Shown: in pieces, positions 41,674-50,229 of the stretch | Layout: each line of letters begins with the position of its first letter | How positions within the stretch are numbered: position 1 is the first letter of the stretch | Assembly: GCF_036226505.1 (NCBI RefSeq) | Contig: NZ_CP108484.1 | Coordinates: 5,394,001-5,458,000, forward strand | Direction of reading: 5' to 3' | Origin: Kitasatospora sp. NBC_01246 | GTDB taxonomy: Bacteria; Actinomycetota; Actinomycetes; Streptomycetales; Streptomycetaceae | Length of the DNA stretch: 64,000 bases | Made by a program: the position numbers and the translations under genes | Notes under the pieces: model-generated | Seen by the model: only the letters and a program-made list of their open reading frames with translations | Databases searched by the model: none | Told to the model about the DNA's origin: nothing

Positions 41674-42645
41674 TCACACAATCACACGCAGTGCCCGCCG
41701 TACGCCTGTGAAACTGACGCGACTCCTGTCTCCAAGGTGGTCCCCGTCCACCTGGAATGGGGCCGGTTCCTGCGAAACCAAGGTGAAGTGCCGAGCGTCG
41801 TGGTAGGAGACGACGTGCTTTCCGGACGGGCCGGCAGGGGCGGCGCCATCGGCCGAAGGCGTGTGCGACCGCAGGATCTGACGGACCGTTCGAGCGGTGC
41901 CGAACGCGGTCATCCGGGTGATGCCGAAGACATCGAGGTCCGTGTCGAAGGAGGCGAGCGGGGAGGGATAGACCGGGCGGTTGCCCAGGAACGTCCACGG
42001 CGAGGTGTTGCTGACTATGGCCAGCACCAGGCCCGGCACCGGCGCCCGGCCCGGCAGTTGCAGGGTGACGGGGCCCGATCGGCGCTGCTCACGCTGGGTG
42101 ACGTAGTGCCGGAGCGCCTGCCCGACGTAGAGCGCGTGGGTCGACCTGCGCCCCGCTCTGCGCTGCTCCTCGACCCGGCCCACCACGCCCGCGTCGAAGC
42201 CGAGGCCGGCGGTGAAGGTGAACCAGCGGTCCGGCAGCCCCTCCGTCATCGCCTTGCCCAGGCCGATCGGCCGCTCCCGGCGCTGGTCCAGGGCGTTCAG
42301 CAGGGCCCCGGTGGCCTCCACGGGGTCGTTGGGCAGACCCAGCGCGCGGGCGAACACATTGGTCGACCCGCCGGGCACCACGGCCAGCCGGGGGACCTTC
42401 TCGCCCGGGCCGTGCGTCAGCAGTCCGTTGACCACCTCGTTGACCGTGCCGTCGCCGCCCAGGGCCACCACCAGGTCGACGGCGCCGTCCTCGACCGCCT
42501 CGCGGGCCAGGTCGCGCGCGTGGCCGCGGTACTCCGTCTGGGCTACTTCCAGCTTGAGGTCGCTGCGCAGGGCATGGATCAGGACATCCCTGGTGCGGCC
42601 ACTGGTGGTGGTCGCTTTCGGGTTGACGACCAGGAGAGCGCGCAT
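41674..42645 (-). CDS. diacylglycerol/sphingosine kinase-like lipid kinase (DagK family)
   Basis: A 323-residue protein with the diacylglycerol kinase catalytic fold: VNPKATTTSGR at the N-terminus, the nucleotide loop VVALGGDGTVNEVVNG at residues 59-74, PGGSTNVFARALGLP at 91-105, and a C-terminal beta-sandwich ending FQVDGDHLGDRSRVSF with the family's DGD-type motif. It phosphorylates a lipid, probably diacylglycerol, feeding phosphatidic acid turnover. No membrane segment. Divergent from the following small membrane protein across 50 nt. Confidence 0.9.
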   Translation of the reverse strand: MRALLVVNPKATTTSGRTRDVLIHALRSDLKLEVAQTEYRGHARDLAREAVEDGAVDLVVALGGDGTVNEVVNGLLTHGPGEKVPRLAVVPGGSTNVFARALGLPNDPVEATGALLNALDQRRERPIGLGKAMTEGLPDRWFTFTAGLGFDAGVVGRVEEQRRAGRRSTHALYVGQALRHYVTQREQRRSGPVTLQLPGRAPVPGLVLAIVSNTSPWTFLGNRPVYPSPLASFDTDLDVFGITRMTAFGTARTVRQILRSHTPSADGAAPAGPSGKHVVSYHDARHFTLVSQEPAPFQVDGDHLGDRSRVSFTGVRRALRVIV

Positions 42646-42695
42646 GTGCTCAGCCTACGGGGCGGTACGGACCAACCGGCGGCTACCCTGCTGGA

Positions 42696-43124
42696 GTGAC
42701 CGCAGAATCCTCCGCACCCGTACCCGCGCCCGGCGCCGACCGGCCGGCGGCCCTGACCGCGGGCGCCGCCATCACCGCCCTGGAGGGCGCCGCACTCGCC
42801 GTCGTCGGCGTCTGGGACATGGTGTCCGCCGTGTCCGGCGACTCCAGGCAGCTCGCGCTGAACGAGTTCGGCGGCCTCGTGATCGTCCTGCTCGGCGTGC
42901 TGCCGCTGCTGGCCGCCCGGGCGCTGCTCAAGGGCCGCCGCTGGGGCCGCAGCCCGGCGGTGCTGACCAACTCGATCTGCCTGCCGGTGGCCTACTACAT
43001 GTGGCAGACCGGCGGCGCCATGGTGGCCGTCGGGGCGGCGATCGGCCTGCTCGGGCTGGCCGGCATCGGCGCCCTGCTCAGCCCGAAGGCGACGACGGCC
43101 CTCTACGCTCCGCACGAGGGCTGA
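42696..43124 (+). CDS. small four-helix integral membrane protein, unknown function
   Basis: A 142-residue protein with hydrophobic segments at about 20-45, 60-78, 87-105 and 108-130 and charged ends. Start is a GTG that overlaps its GGAG, so initiation may be weak. Conserved-looking composition and good codon bias support a real gene. No family recognised; short helices of this kind are common in actinobacterial membrane proteins of unknown role. It converges on sigH. Confidence 0.75.
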   Translation: MTAESSAPVPAPGADRPAALTAGAAITALEGAALAVVGVWDMVSAVSGDSRQLALNEFGGLVIVLLGVLPLLAARALLKGRRWGRSPAVLTNSICLPVAYYMWQTGGAMVAVGAAIGLLGLAGIGALLSPKATTALYAPHEG

Positions 43125-43144
43125 GCGCGGAGGGCCGGCGACGG

Positions 43145-43161
43145 CGGCCGCTGAGCGGCCG
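43145..43161. terminator. short hairpin between the membrane protein and sigH genes
   Basis: CGGCCGC-TGA-GCGGCCG, a 7-bp stem in the 43-nt gap between convergent genes. Confidence 0.45.
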
Positions 43162-43167
43162 TCAGTC

Positions 43168-44181
43168 CTACTCCTCCACCAGGAGCTTCTCCCGGAGCTG
43201 GGCCAGGGTACGGGCCAGCAGCCGGGAGACGTGCATCTGCGAGATGCCCACCTCGGCGGCGATCTGCGACTGGGTCATGTTGCGGAAGAACCGCAGCACC
43301 AGGATCTTCTGCTCCCGGGGCGGCAGTTGGGCCAGCAGCGGCTTGAGGGACTCGCGGTACTCGACGCCCTCCAGTGCCTCGTCGGTGGCGCCCAGGGTGT
43401 CCGCCACGGCCGGCGACTCGTCGTCGCTGTCGGGGACGTCCAGCGACAGCGTGGAGTACGCGTTGGCGGACTCCAGGCCCTCCAGCACGTCCTCCTCGGA
43501 GATCCCCAGGTGCTCGGCCAGCTCGTGCACGGTGGGGGAGCGGCCGTGCCGCTGGGAGAGCTCACTGGTCGCCGTGGTCAGCGACAGCCGCAGCTCCTGG
43601 AGCCGGCGCGGTACCCGGACCGCCCAGCCCTTGTCCCGGAAGTGGCGCTTGATCTCGCCGACGATGGTCGGCGTCGCGTAGGTGGAGAACTCGACCCCGC
43701 GTTCGTGGTCGAAGCGGTCCACCGACTTGATCAGTCCGATGGTGGCGACCTGGGTGAGGTCGTCCAGCGGCTCGCCCCGGTTGCGGAACCGCCGGGCCAG
43801 GTGCTCCACCAGGGGGATGTGCATCCGCACCAGCTGGTTGCGCAGCTCGACGCGCTCCGCGGAGCCCTCGGGCAGCGCGGACAGCCGGACGAACAGGGCC
43901 CGGGCCGCCTCCCGGTCCGGCGCCCCCGAACGGTGCGGCGCCTGCGAGGGCACCGCACCGCGCAGCGCCTCGGCCGCGTCGGGCACCGGGGACTCCGGGG
44001 CCGCGGACGGCGGCGAGGGCGTGGGCGACGGATCAGACGTCGGCTCGGTCGGCTGGCTCATCCGGTGGGCGTCCTTCGGGTGCGCTTCGTCGTTGGCGGC
44101 GAGGCCGGGAACGCTCGCCTGGGTCGGTACGGCAGGGCCCGCCGTCGCGAGGCCGGTACGGTCCAGATCACTCACGGCCAT
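43168..44181 (-). CDS. sigH: SigB/SigF/SigG-family stress sigma factor, SigH-like
   Basis: A 337-residue sigma factor. An acidic, Pro/Ser-rich N-terminal extension of about 85 residues comes before regions 2 (LVRMHIPLVEHLARRFRNRG, DLTQVATIGLIKSVDRFD, FSTYATPTIVGEIKRHFRD), 3 and 4 (LPPREQKILVLRFFRNMTQSQIAAEVGISQMHVSRLL). Position directly downstream of an RsbW-like gene matches the S. coelicolor ushX(prsH)-sigH pair, whose SigH handles osmotic stress and development and occurs in long and short forms. Alternative starts: a GTG two codons in, better spaced from GGGGGA, and an internal ATG at 44061. Confidence 0.92.
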   Translation of the reverse strand: MAVSDLDRTGLATAGPAVPTQASVPGLAANDEAHPKDAHRMSQPTEPTSDPSPTPSPPSAAPESPVPDAAEALRGAVPSQAPHRSGAPDREAARALFVRLSALPEGSAERVELRNQLVRMHIPLVEHLARRFRNRGEPLDDLTQVATIGLIKSVDRFDHERGVEFSTYATPTIVGEIKRHFRDKGWAVRVPRRLQELRLSLTTATSELSQRHGRSPTVHELAEHLGISEEDVLEGLESANAYSTLSLDVPDSDDESPAVADTLGATDEALEGVEYRESLKPLLAQLPPREQKILVLRFFRNMTQSQIAAEVGISQMHVSRLLARTLAQLREKLLVEE

Positions 44182-44266
44182 TCCCCCGTTCCGTTCCGGG
44201 AGCACCGGGACCTGGGGCGGTCCCGGATTCGTCTCGTTGGTCGTACCGCGTGGTGGGCGGTACCGG

Positions 44267-44306
44267 GAGCCGTCCGCCGGCCCGGGTGGCGCCGGACGGA
44301 CGGCTC
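44267..44306 (-). terminator. intercistronic hairpin between the anti-sigma gene and sigH
   Basis: A 10-bp stem (arm GAGCCGTCCG) with a 20-nt loop, 24 nt beyond the anti-sigma stop. May partly uncouple sigH from its antagonist. Confidence 0.5.
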
Positions 44307-44330
44307 TTGTTCGGTGCTGCTGTGGCGGCC

Positions 44331-44810
44331 CTAATGGGCGGCGGACCCGCCGCGCTTCTTGTGCAGGCTGATCGAGACGGTGTTGTCCTCGGCGACCGAG
44401 GACTCCACCTCGCCGGCCAGCGCGGAGAGCACCGTCCAGGCGAAGGTGTCCCGTTCCGGGGCACGGCCGTCCGTGGTCGGGGCGGAGACGATGACCTTCA
44501 GCGAGTCGCCCACCAGCCGGAACTCGCAGGAGAGGACGGAGCCGGGCACCGCCTGCTGGAGCAGGATGGCGCAGGCCTCGTCCACCGCGATCCGGAGGTC
44601 CTCGATCTCGTCCAGCGTGAAGTCCAGCCGGGCCGCCAGCCCCGCCGTCGCTGTTCGCAGCACCGAGAGGTAGGCCCCCGCCGCGGGCAGCCGGACCTCC
44701 ACGAAGTCCTGTACTCCGGGCTCGCCGTCGATCTGGGACACCCTCACCTCCTGGGTGACGCGCTGTGCTTCCGGGCCGGTGGCCGCGGCACTGTCTGTTG
44801 CTTGGCTCAA
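44331..44810 (-). CDS. RsbW-like anti-sigma factor (UshX/PrsH type)
   Basis: A 159-residue GHKL-fold kinase-like protein. The N-box is LDEIEDLRIAVDEACAILLQ near residues 67-86; the later nucleotide-lid region is shortened (DTFAWTVLSALAGEVESS). Its place just upstream of a SigB-family sigma factor makes it the likely antagonist of that factor. No antagonist (RsbV-like) gene lies next to it. The first 20 residues are an unstructured Ala/Thr stretch. Confidence 0.88.
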   Translation of the reverse strand: MSQATDSAAATGPEAQRVTQEVRVSQIDGEPGVQDFVEVRLPAAGAYLSVLRTATAGLAARLDFTLDEIEDLRIAVDEACAILLQQAVPGSVLSCEFRLVGDSLKVIVSAPTTDGRAPERDTFAWTVLSALAGEVESSVAEDNTVSISLHKKRGGSAAH

Positions 44811-44857
44811 CTGCTTCGCCCCAACTGTCCAGAGGGGTGGTGCGGTACGTACCGGTC

Positions 44858-44883
44858 ATACCCCGGGAGGGGTGGTCGGACGC
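44858..44883 (-). promoter_or_regulatory. possible SigB/SigH-type promoter upstream of the anti-sigma gene
   Basis: Minus strand GCGT, 16 nt, GGGTAT. The -10 fits GGGTAY exactly and the -35 fits the loose GNNT form; it would mean autoregulation. Short motifs like this arise by chance. Confidence 0.35.
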
Positions 44884-45042
44884 CGCGCATCCGCCCGAGA
44901 CGTTACCGCTATCGGTGGGCGGATGTCGCGATCCGGTCCCGCCTTCACGGGAACGAGCGACACCGGGTGCGAGGGTCACTCATGGTAGGCCCTCGCGACG
45001 CAGGGTGGCAGCCCCCGGGAGGGACTCGTGGCACCCGGTCGG

Positions 45043-45519
45043 TCAGCGGGTGCCGGCCGCGGTGAGCGCCGGGCCGGTGAGCCGGTGCACGGTCCACTCG
45101 TCCATCTGCACCGCGCCCAGCGACTTGTAGAAGTTGATCGAGGGCTCGTTCCAGTCCAGCACCGACCACTCCACCCGCGAGTAGCCGCGCTCGACGGCGA
45201 TCCGGGCCAGCTCCAGCAGCAGCGCCTTGCCGTGGCCGCCGCCGCGGGCCTGCGGGCGGACGTAGAGGTCCTCCAGGTAGATCCCGTGCGTCCCGCGCCA
45301 GGTCGAGAAGTTGAGGAACCAGACCGCGAACCCGACCGGCTCGCCGGTGGCGTCGTCCTCGGCGACCAGCCCGAACACCGCCGGGGCGGCGCCGAACAGC
45401 GACTCGCGCAGCTGTTCCTCGGTGGCGACCGCCTCGTGCGGTGCCTTCTCGTACTCCGCGAGTTCGCGGATCATGGCGTGAATGACCGGGACATCGGTGA
45501 CTACGGCGGTGCGGATCAT
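45043..45519 (-). CDS. GNAT acetyltransferase, diamine/SSAT-like
   Basis: A 158-residue GNAT protein. FAVWFLNFSTWRGTHGIYLEDLYVRPQARG is characteristic of spermidine/spermine N1-acetyltransferase relatives, followed by GGHGKALLLELA (acetyl-CoA loop) and WSVLDWNEPSINFYKSLGA. An amine or thialysine substrate is likely; not proved. It lies nine bases downstream of the SnoaL-like gene. Confidence 0.85.
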   Translation of the reverse strand: MIRTAVVTDVPVIHAMIRELAEYEKAPHEAVATEEQLRESLFGAAPAVFGLVAEDDATGEPVGFAVWFLNFSTWRGTHGIYLEDLYVRPQARGGGHGKALLLELARIAVERGYSRVEWSVLDWNEPSINFYKSLGAVQMDEWTVHRLTGPALTAAGTR

Positions 45520-45528
45520 GCCACGAGC

Positions 45529-45912
45529 CTACTTGGCCCGCCCGTCCTCGTCCCAGGCCTGGATCGAGGTCTGGTCGACGATCCGGCCCTCCCGCAGGTC
45601 GGCGACCGAGGTGACCAGCACCCGGACCCCGTCGGGATAGCGGCAGGACTCCATGAAGGCGAGGCGGTCGCCGTCCAGGACCACCCGCTCCAGCGTGTGG
45701 CGCGTCTCCCGGCCGTAGACGTCGTTCAGCAGGGCGCCGATCTCGTCCCGGCCGTGCACCACCAGCGGGTGGCTGGGCTGGGTCTCGCGGTCGACCACGC
45801 GCAGTTCGGCGTCGTCCGCGTACAGCGCCAGCAGCGCGTCGGCGTCGCCGCGCTCGATGCCCTCGCGCAGCACGCCGGTGTCGAAGGCGGACGGCGCGGC
45901 CATGGTGCTCAT
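45529..45912 (-). CDS. SnoaL/NTF2-like small protein
   Basis: A 127-residue cone-shaped fold protein of the SnoaL-like group (LREGIERGDADALLALYADDAELRVVD, followed by alternating beta-strands). Such proteins are isomerases, hydrolases or binding proteins; nothing here fixes the role. The start ATG has GGAGG eight bases upstream; a second ATG three codons later is possible. It follows the BtuF-like gene by 65 nt. Confidence 0.8.
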   Translation of the reverse strand: MSTMAAPSAFDTGVLREGIERGDADALLALYADDAELRVVDRETQPSHPLVVHGRDEIGALLNDVYGRETRHTLERVVLDGDRLAFMESCRYPDGVRVLVTSVADLREGRIVDQTSIQAWDEDGRAK

Positions 45913-45977
45913 GTTCTCGCTCCTCCGGTCGGTTCCGTCGGCTCGTACCTCCGAGCGTACGCCCGCCCCGCCGCGGC

Positions 45978-46973
45978 TCAGCCGGCCGTCACACCGCGCA
46001 GGTGGGCCGCGAGCGCGGTGATCGCGGCCGGGTTGCGCGGGCTCTCCACCAGGTCGACGTAGTCCAGGACGAAGATCCGCCCGTTGCGGACGGCGGAGAC
46101 GCCGGCCAGCGGCGGGAAGGACGTGAGGAACTTCCGCTTGGCCTCGGCGTCCGGGGAGCCGTAGTTGTTGATCACGATCACCTCGGGGTCGCGCTGGACC
46201 ACGCTCTCCCAGCCCACGGTGGTCCAGGAGTCGGCGAGGTCGCCCATCACGTTCTCCCCGCCGGCCCTGGCGATGATCTCCTGGGGCGCGGCGAACTTCC
46301 CCGAGGTGTACGGCTTGTCCTCGCCGCTGTCGTACAGGAAGACGCGCGGCCGGCGCTCGGGCTGCGGGACGGCGGCGACCTGCGCCCGGAAATCGGCGAT
46401 CAGCGCGTCGGCCCGGTCCCGGACGTCGAAGATCTCGCCCAGGTTGGCCAGGTCGGTGTAGAGCGCGTCCAGCGGGGACATCACCCCGCGCTCGGGGCCC
46501 TTGCCGCTGCGGCAGGACTCGCTGAGCACGTACGAGCCGATGCCGAGACCGGCCAGCGCCTGCGGGGTGAAGCCGCCGGCCTCGTCGAAGCCGTAGTGCC
46601 ACCCGGCGAAGACCAGGTCGGCCCTCGCCTCCAGCGCGATCTCCTTGGTGATCTGCTGCCTGGAGAGCCACCTGGCCTGCTGGTAGCCGTCCTTCCAGGC
46701 CACCTTGTCGACCTGGCCCTTGTCGTCGGGCATCACGTAGCCGGCCATCCGGTCGGCCAGGCCGAGCGCGAACATCAGCTCGGTGATGCCCACGTCGTTG
46801 GTCACCGTCCGGGCCGGCTTCCGCTCGAAGGTGACCTTCGTACCGCAGTTGTCGACGGTCACCGGGTAGTGGGCGGAGCCGGCGGCGGCGTCCCCGGCGG
46901 GGGCGATCTCGGCGCCGCAGGCGGTCAGCGCGAGGGTGAGCAGGGCGGCGGTGGCAACGGCCTTGGTACGCAT
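45978..46973 (-). CDS. B12/siderophore-type ABC transporter substrate-binding lipoprotein
   Basis: A 331-residue class-III (helical backbone) binding protein with lipobox LTAC at Cys19. Features of the FecB/BtuF fold: TVTNDVGITELMFALGLADRM, LEARADLVFAGWHYGF, LYDSGEDKPYTSGKFAAP, VIVINNYGSPDAEAKRKF. The family covers cobalamin, heme and iron-siderophore receptors. Because the operon is headed by a cobalamin riboswitch, corrinoid uptake is the best reading. Its ribosome site overlaps the stop of the ATPase gene. Confidence 0.87.
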   Translation of the reverse strand: MRTKAVATAALLTLALTACGAEIAPAGDAAAGSAHYPVTVDNCGTKVTFERKPARTVTNDVGITELMFALGLADRMAGYVMPDDKGQVDKVAWKDGYQQARWLSRQQITKEIALEARADLVFAGWHYGFDEAGGFTPQALAGLGIGSYVLSESCRSGKGPERGVMSPLDALYTDLANLGEIFDVRDRADALIADFRAQVAAVPQPERRPRVFLYDSGEDKPYTSGKFAAPQEIIARAGGENVMGDLADSWTTVGWESVVQRDPEVIVINNYGSPDAEAKRKFLTSFPPLAGVSAVRNGRIFVLDYVDLVESPRNPAAITALAAHLRGVTAG

Positions 46974-46982
46974 GGGGTTTCC

Positions 46983-47801
46983 TCAGCAGGGGGAGTCAGC
47001 GGAGTCAGCGGAGTCGGCGGGGCCGGGGGAGGTCCGGCCGAGCCGGTCGAAGAGCAACTGGACGGCGCCGGTCCCCGGGTGCTTCACGGGCGTCGCGCGG
47101 ACGCCGAACACCTCGGCCAGCAGCGCCGGCTCCAGGACCTCGGCCGGCGGTCCGGAGGCGACGATCCGGCCGGCCGCGATGACGTACAGCAGGTCGCAGT
47201 GGCCGGCCGCCAGATTGAGGTCGTGCAGGGCCGTGAGCACGGTCGTACCGGCCTCCCGGACCAGCGCCAGCACCTCCAACTGGTGGGCGATGTCCAGGTG
47301 GTTGGTGGGCTCGTCGAGCACCAGCACCCGGGGCTCCTGGACCAGCGCGCGGGCGATCAGCACCCGCTGCTTCTCGCCCCCGGACAGGCTCAGGAAGCCG
47401 CGCCCGGCCAGATGGTCCGCGCCCACCCGCCGCAGGGCGCGGGCGCACCGCCCGGTGTCCTCGGCGGTCGGCCGGGCGAAGCCGCCGCGGTGCGGCAGCC
47501 GGCCCATGCCGACCACCTCGGCCACCGTGAAGTCGAACTCGGCGGAGTGCTCCTGCGGCAGCGCGGCCACCCGCCGGGCGGCCTCGCGGGCGGCGAGCGC
47601 GTGCAGGTCCTCGCCGTCCAGCCGGACGGCGCCGGCGGCCGGGCGCAGCGCCCGGTAGACGCAGCGCAGCAGGGTCGACTTGCCGCTGCCGTTGGGCCCG
47701 ACCAGGCCGACCACCTGCCCGGCGGCGGCGCCGAGGGTGACGTCGTGGACCAGCCGGGTGCCGGCCAGGTCCACCGAGACGCCGTCGAGGGCGAGATCCA
47801 T
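46983..47801 (-). CDS. B12/siderophore-type ABC transporter ATPase
   Basis: A 272-residue FecE/BtuD-type ATPase. Walker A GPNGSGKST, Q-loop in VAALPQEHSAEF, signature LSGGEKQR, Walker B RVLVLDEPTNHLDI, and the switch His in TALHDLNLA are all intact. Start ATG shares one base with the permease stop (TGATG). The C-terminus carries three near-repeats of Ala-Asp-Ser from a 9-bp direct repeat at about 46990-47020. Confidence 0.92.
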   Translation of the reverse strand: MDLALDGVSVDLAGTRLVHDVTLGAAAGQVVGLVGPNGSGKSTLLRCVYRALRPAAGAVRLDGEDLHALAAREAARRVAALPQEHSAEFDFTVAEVVGMGRLPHRGGFARPTAEDTGRCARALRRVGADHLAGRGFLSLSGGEKQRVLIARALVQEPRVLVLDEPTNHLDIAHQLEVLALVREAGTTVLTALHDLNLAAGHCDLLYVIAAGRIVASGPPAEVLEPALLAEVFGVRATPVKHPGTGAVQLLFDRLGRTSPGPADSADSADSPC

Positions 47802-48877
47802 CAGCGGCCTCCGAAGGTGTAGCCGCGACGGCGCATCAGCAGCAGGAAGCAGGGCACCCCGAGGACGGCGGTGACCACCCCGACCGGCAGTTCGGCCGGC
47901 GCCAGCAGGGTGCGCGAGACGATGTCCACCCAGACCAGCAGCAGCGCCCCGGCGAGCGGCGCGACAAGCAGCACCCGGCGGTGCCCGGCGCCGACCAGCA
48001 TCCGGGTCAGGTGCGGCACCATCAGGCCGACGAAGCCGATCGCGCCGCTGACCGCGACCACGGTGCCGGTGACGGCGGCCGTCACCACGAACAGCTCGCG
48101 GCGCAGCCGGTCGCCGTCCACCCCGAGCGAGGCCGCCGTCTCGTCGCCCATGGCGAGGGCGTCCAGCCGCCCGGCCGCGCCGGCCAGGTAGGCGAGACCT
48201 GCCAGCACGGTGGCGGCGGCGATCGGGACGGACCCCCAGGTCGCGCCGCCGAGGCTGCCGAGCAGCCACATCATGGCGCTGCGGGCGGCCTCACCGCGCG
48301 CGGCGCCGAACACCATCAGCGCCGTCACCGCCGAGAACCCGTAGGACATCGCGGTACCGGTCAGCACCAGCCGCAGCGGGGTGAGCCCGTACGCCGTCCG
48401 GGCGGCGGCGTACACCAGGACCATCGCCAGCAGGGCGGCGGCGAACGCGGAGACCGAGATCGCCCAGACCCCGAGCGAGGCGAACGCGCCCAGCAGCAGC
48501 ACGGCGTTGGCGCCGACCGAGGCGCCGGAGGAGATGCCCAGCACGAACGGGTCGGCCAGCGCGTTGCGGACCATCGCCTGCACCGCGACCCCGGTGGCCG
48601 CGAGCCCGGCGCCGACCACGGCGGCCAGCACCGTGCGCGGCAGCCGGATCTCCCAGACGATCGCGTACCCGGCGGCCTCCCCGGCGTCGAGCCGACCGCC
48701 CGTCAGTCCGGCGCCCAGCAGCCGCAGGACGCGGGCCCAGCCGAGTCCGGAGGCGCCGAGGGCCACCCCGCAGACCAGCGAGAGCAGCAGCGCCGCGAGC
48801 AGGGCGGCGGCCAGCGCCGCGACGGGTATTCGACGGGCCGCCGGTACGGGGGCCGGTGCGGTCACTGCGGTGCTCAC
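47801..48877 (-). CDS. B12/siderophore-type ABC transporter permease (BtuC/FecCD family)
   Basis: A 358-residue permease with about ten transmembrane segments. Family motifs: EIRLPRTVLAAVVGAGLAATGVAVQ, NALADPFVLGISSGASVGA and GFVGLMVPHLTRMLVG (ATPase-contact loop). Start is a GTG with a weak purine-rich site, as expected for a leader controlled by a riboswitch. First gene of the permease-ATPase-receptor operon. Confidence 0.92.
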   Translation of the reverse strand: MSTAVTAPAPVPAARRIPVAALAAALLAALLLSLVCGVALGASGLGWARVLRLLGAGLTGGRLDAGEAAGYAIVWEIRLPRTVLAAVVGAGLAATGVAVQAMVRNALADPFVLGISSGASVGANAVLLLGAFASLGVWAISVSAFAAALLAMVLVYAAARTAYGLTPLRLVLTGTAMSYGFSAVTALMVFGAARGEAARSAMMWLLGSLGGATWGSVPIAAATVLAGLAYLAGAAGRLDALAMGDETAASLGVDGDRLRRELFVVTAAVTGTVVAVSGAIGFVGLMVPHLTRMLVGAGHRRVLLVAPLAGALLLVWVDIVSRTLLAPAELPVGVVTAVLGVPCFLLLMRRRGYTFGGR

Positions 48878-48984
48878 GGGCGGCGCGCCTTCGCCTCGGG
48901 CCGCGGACGGCAGCGAGGCGGCGCGCCCGGGCACGGAGCTGCCGGGGCGCCATCCCCTCGCAGTCCACGGCGAGTTGTCGGGAG

Positions 48985-49095
48985 ATCGGCGTCCCAGGGC
49001 GATCGGGCTCGCGGGCACAGGGCTCCGCCCACCGTTGCGGGTCAGCGCCGGATTCACACCGGACTTCTCCCTCGGACGCCCTGGCAGCATAACAA
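48985..49095 (-). promoter_or_regulatory. cobalamin riboswitch upstream of the BtuC-like gene
   Basis: On the minus strand GAAGTCCGGTGTGAATCCGG, then CGCTGACCCGCAACGGTG, then the B12-box-like GAGCCCGATCGCCC. Same core order as the nrdA leader and over 100 nt ahead of the permease start. Predicts shut-off of uptake when B12 is plentiful. Confidence 0.92.
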
Positions 49096-49141
49096 GCGCC
49101 GGGCCAGAGCGACCCTTACCGGGTTCGCGCGCGAAAACGCG

Positions 49142-49178
49142 CGACCGCCCCCGTCCGCGCTGCGGACGGGGGCGGTCG
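49142..49178 (-). terminator. terminator of sodN
   Basis: A perfect 17-bp stem (from 49142 and to 49178) with a GCT loop, about 20 nt past the sodN stop. A second, smaller hairpin (GCCTGATC-GCT-GATCAGGC at 49184-49202) covers the stop codon itself. Confidence 0.88.
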
Positions 49179-49196
49179 GCGGTGCCTGATCGCTGA

Positions 49197-49592
49197 TCAG
49201 GCCTGCTTGGTCTCCCAGAAGATCTTGTCGACCTCGGCGATCAGGTCGAGCAGGGCCTGGCCGGTGGCCGGGTCCGTCGACGCCTTGGCGGCCGAGGCGG
49301 CCTTCAGGGTGTCGTTGATCAGCTGGTGCAGCTGCGGGTACTTCTCGAAGTGCGGGGCCTTGAAGTAGTCGCTCCACAGCACCGAGATGTGGTGCTTGAC
49401 GGCCTCGGCGCGCTGCTCCTTGATGATCAGGGCGCGGGTGCGGAACGCCGGGTCCTCGTTGGCCTGGTACTTCTCCTGGGTGCCCTTGACCGACTCGGCC
49501 TCGATCCGGGCCTGCGCGGGGTCGTACACGCCGCAGGGGAGGTCGCAGTGGGCGTGGGCGGTGGCGCGCGGTGCAAACAGACGAGAGAACAT
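49197..49592 (-). CDS. sodN: nickel-dependent superoxide dismutase
   Basis: A 131-residue precursor. The first 14 residues form the propeptide removed by SodX, leaving a mature N-terminus HCDLPCG, the nickel hook, where His1, Cys2 and Cys6 bind nickel (precursor His15, Cys16, Cys20). The remainder is the four-helix bundle. The mature protein is a cytoplasmic hexamer. In Streptomyces its level rises with nickel through Nur. A good AAGGAAGGA ribosome site precedes the ATG. Divergent from sodX across 175 nt. Confidence 0.97.
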   Translation of the reverse strand: MFSRLFAPRATAHAHCDLPCGVYDPAQARIEAESVKGTQEKYQANEDPAFRTRALIIKEQRAEAVKHHISVLWSDYFKAPHFEKYPQLHQLINDTLKAASAAKASTDPATGQALLDLIAEVDKIFWETKQA

Positions 49593-49767
49593 GGGAGTCC
49601 TTCCTTAGATCGTCTTCCCGCGAGCGAGATTACCCTTCCGGGCACCGGGTTTCGCGGCCGGGCGGCGGGCCTAGGGCAAAAGGCGGAGCCGGAACCGGGC
49701 CAATTCGGGCATCGGCCGCGGACGGCCCGTACGGCAGACTGGACGCGGCGAGCCGGGAGGAGCAGGC

Positions 49768-50217
49768 GTGGCGCGGATGACGGAACCGGAGGGCGGCACC
49801 CCGGGGGGTGGCGCGCCGTTCGGGCTGATCGACGTGGCGGGGCCCTCGATGGTGCCGACCCTGCGCGAGGGCGACCGGCTCCTGGTCAGGTACGGCGCGC
49901 GGATCAGACCGGGGGCGGTGGTGGTGTTCCGTCACCCCTTCCAGCAGGACCTGCTGGTGGTGAAGCGGGCCGTCGAGCGGCGGGCCAAGGGCTGGTGGCT
50001 GCTCTCCGACAACCGGCCGGTCGACAGTGACAGTCGCAGTTACGGCGCCGTCCCGGACGAGCTGGTGCTCGGCCGGGTGCTGCTGCGGCTGCGCCCGCGC
50101 CCGGCCTGGCTGGCCCCGGGGCACAGGCTGGAGCGGCTGCTGCTGGCCGGCCGGCCGGCCCGGATCCCGGGCCTCGCCCGCCGGCTGGGCGTCTGGGTCG
50201 ACCCCGGCGCCTGGTAG
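49768..50217 (+). CDS. sodX: nickel superoxide dismutase maturation protease (S26 signal-peptidase-like)
   Basis: A 149-residue S26-type Ser-Lys protease without a membrane anchor: VAGPSMVPTLREGD holds the nucleophile Ser, and LVVKRAVERRAKG the catalytic Lys; LLSDNRPVDSDSRSYGAV is the conserved box E. It matches the protease that trims the SodN propeptide, and adjacency to sodN confirms this. Start GTG has GGAGGA five bases upstream; an ATG three codons later is possible. Confidence 0.93.
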   Translation: MARMTEPEGGTPGGGAPFGLIDVAGPSMVPTLREGDRLLVRYGARIRPGAVVVFRHPFQQDLLVVKRAVERRAKGWWLLSDNRPVDSDSRSYGAVPDELVLGRVLLRLRPRPAWLAPGHRLERLLLAGRPARIPGLARRLGVWVDPGAW

Positions 50218-50229
50218 CCGGGGTACCGG

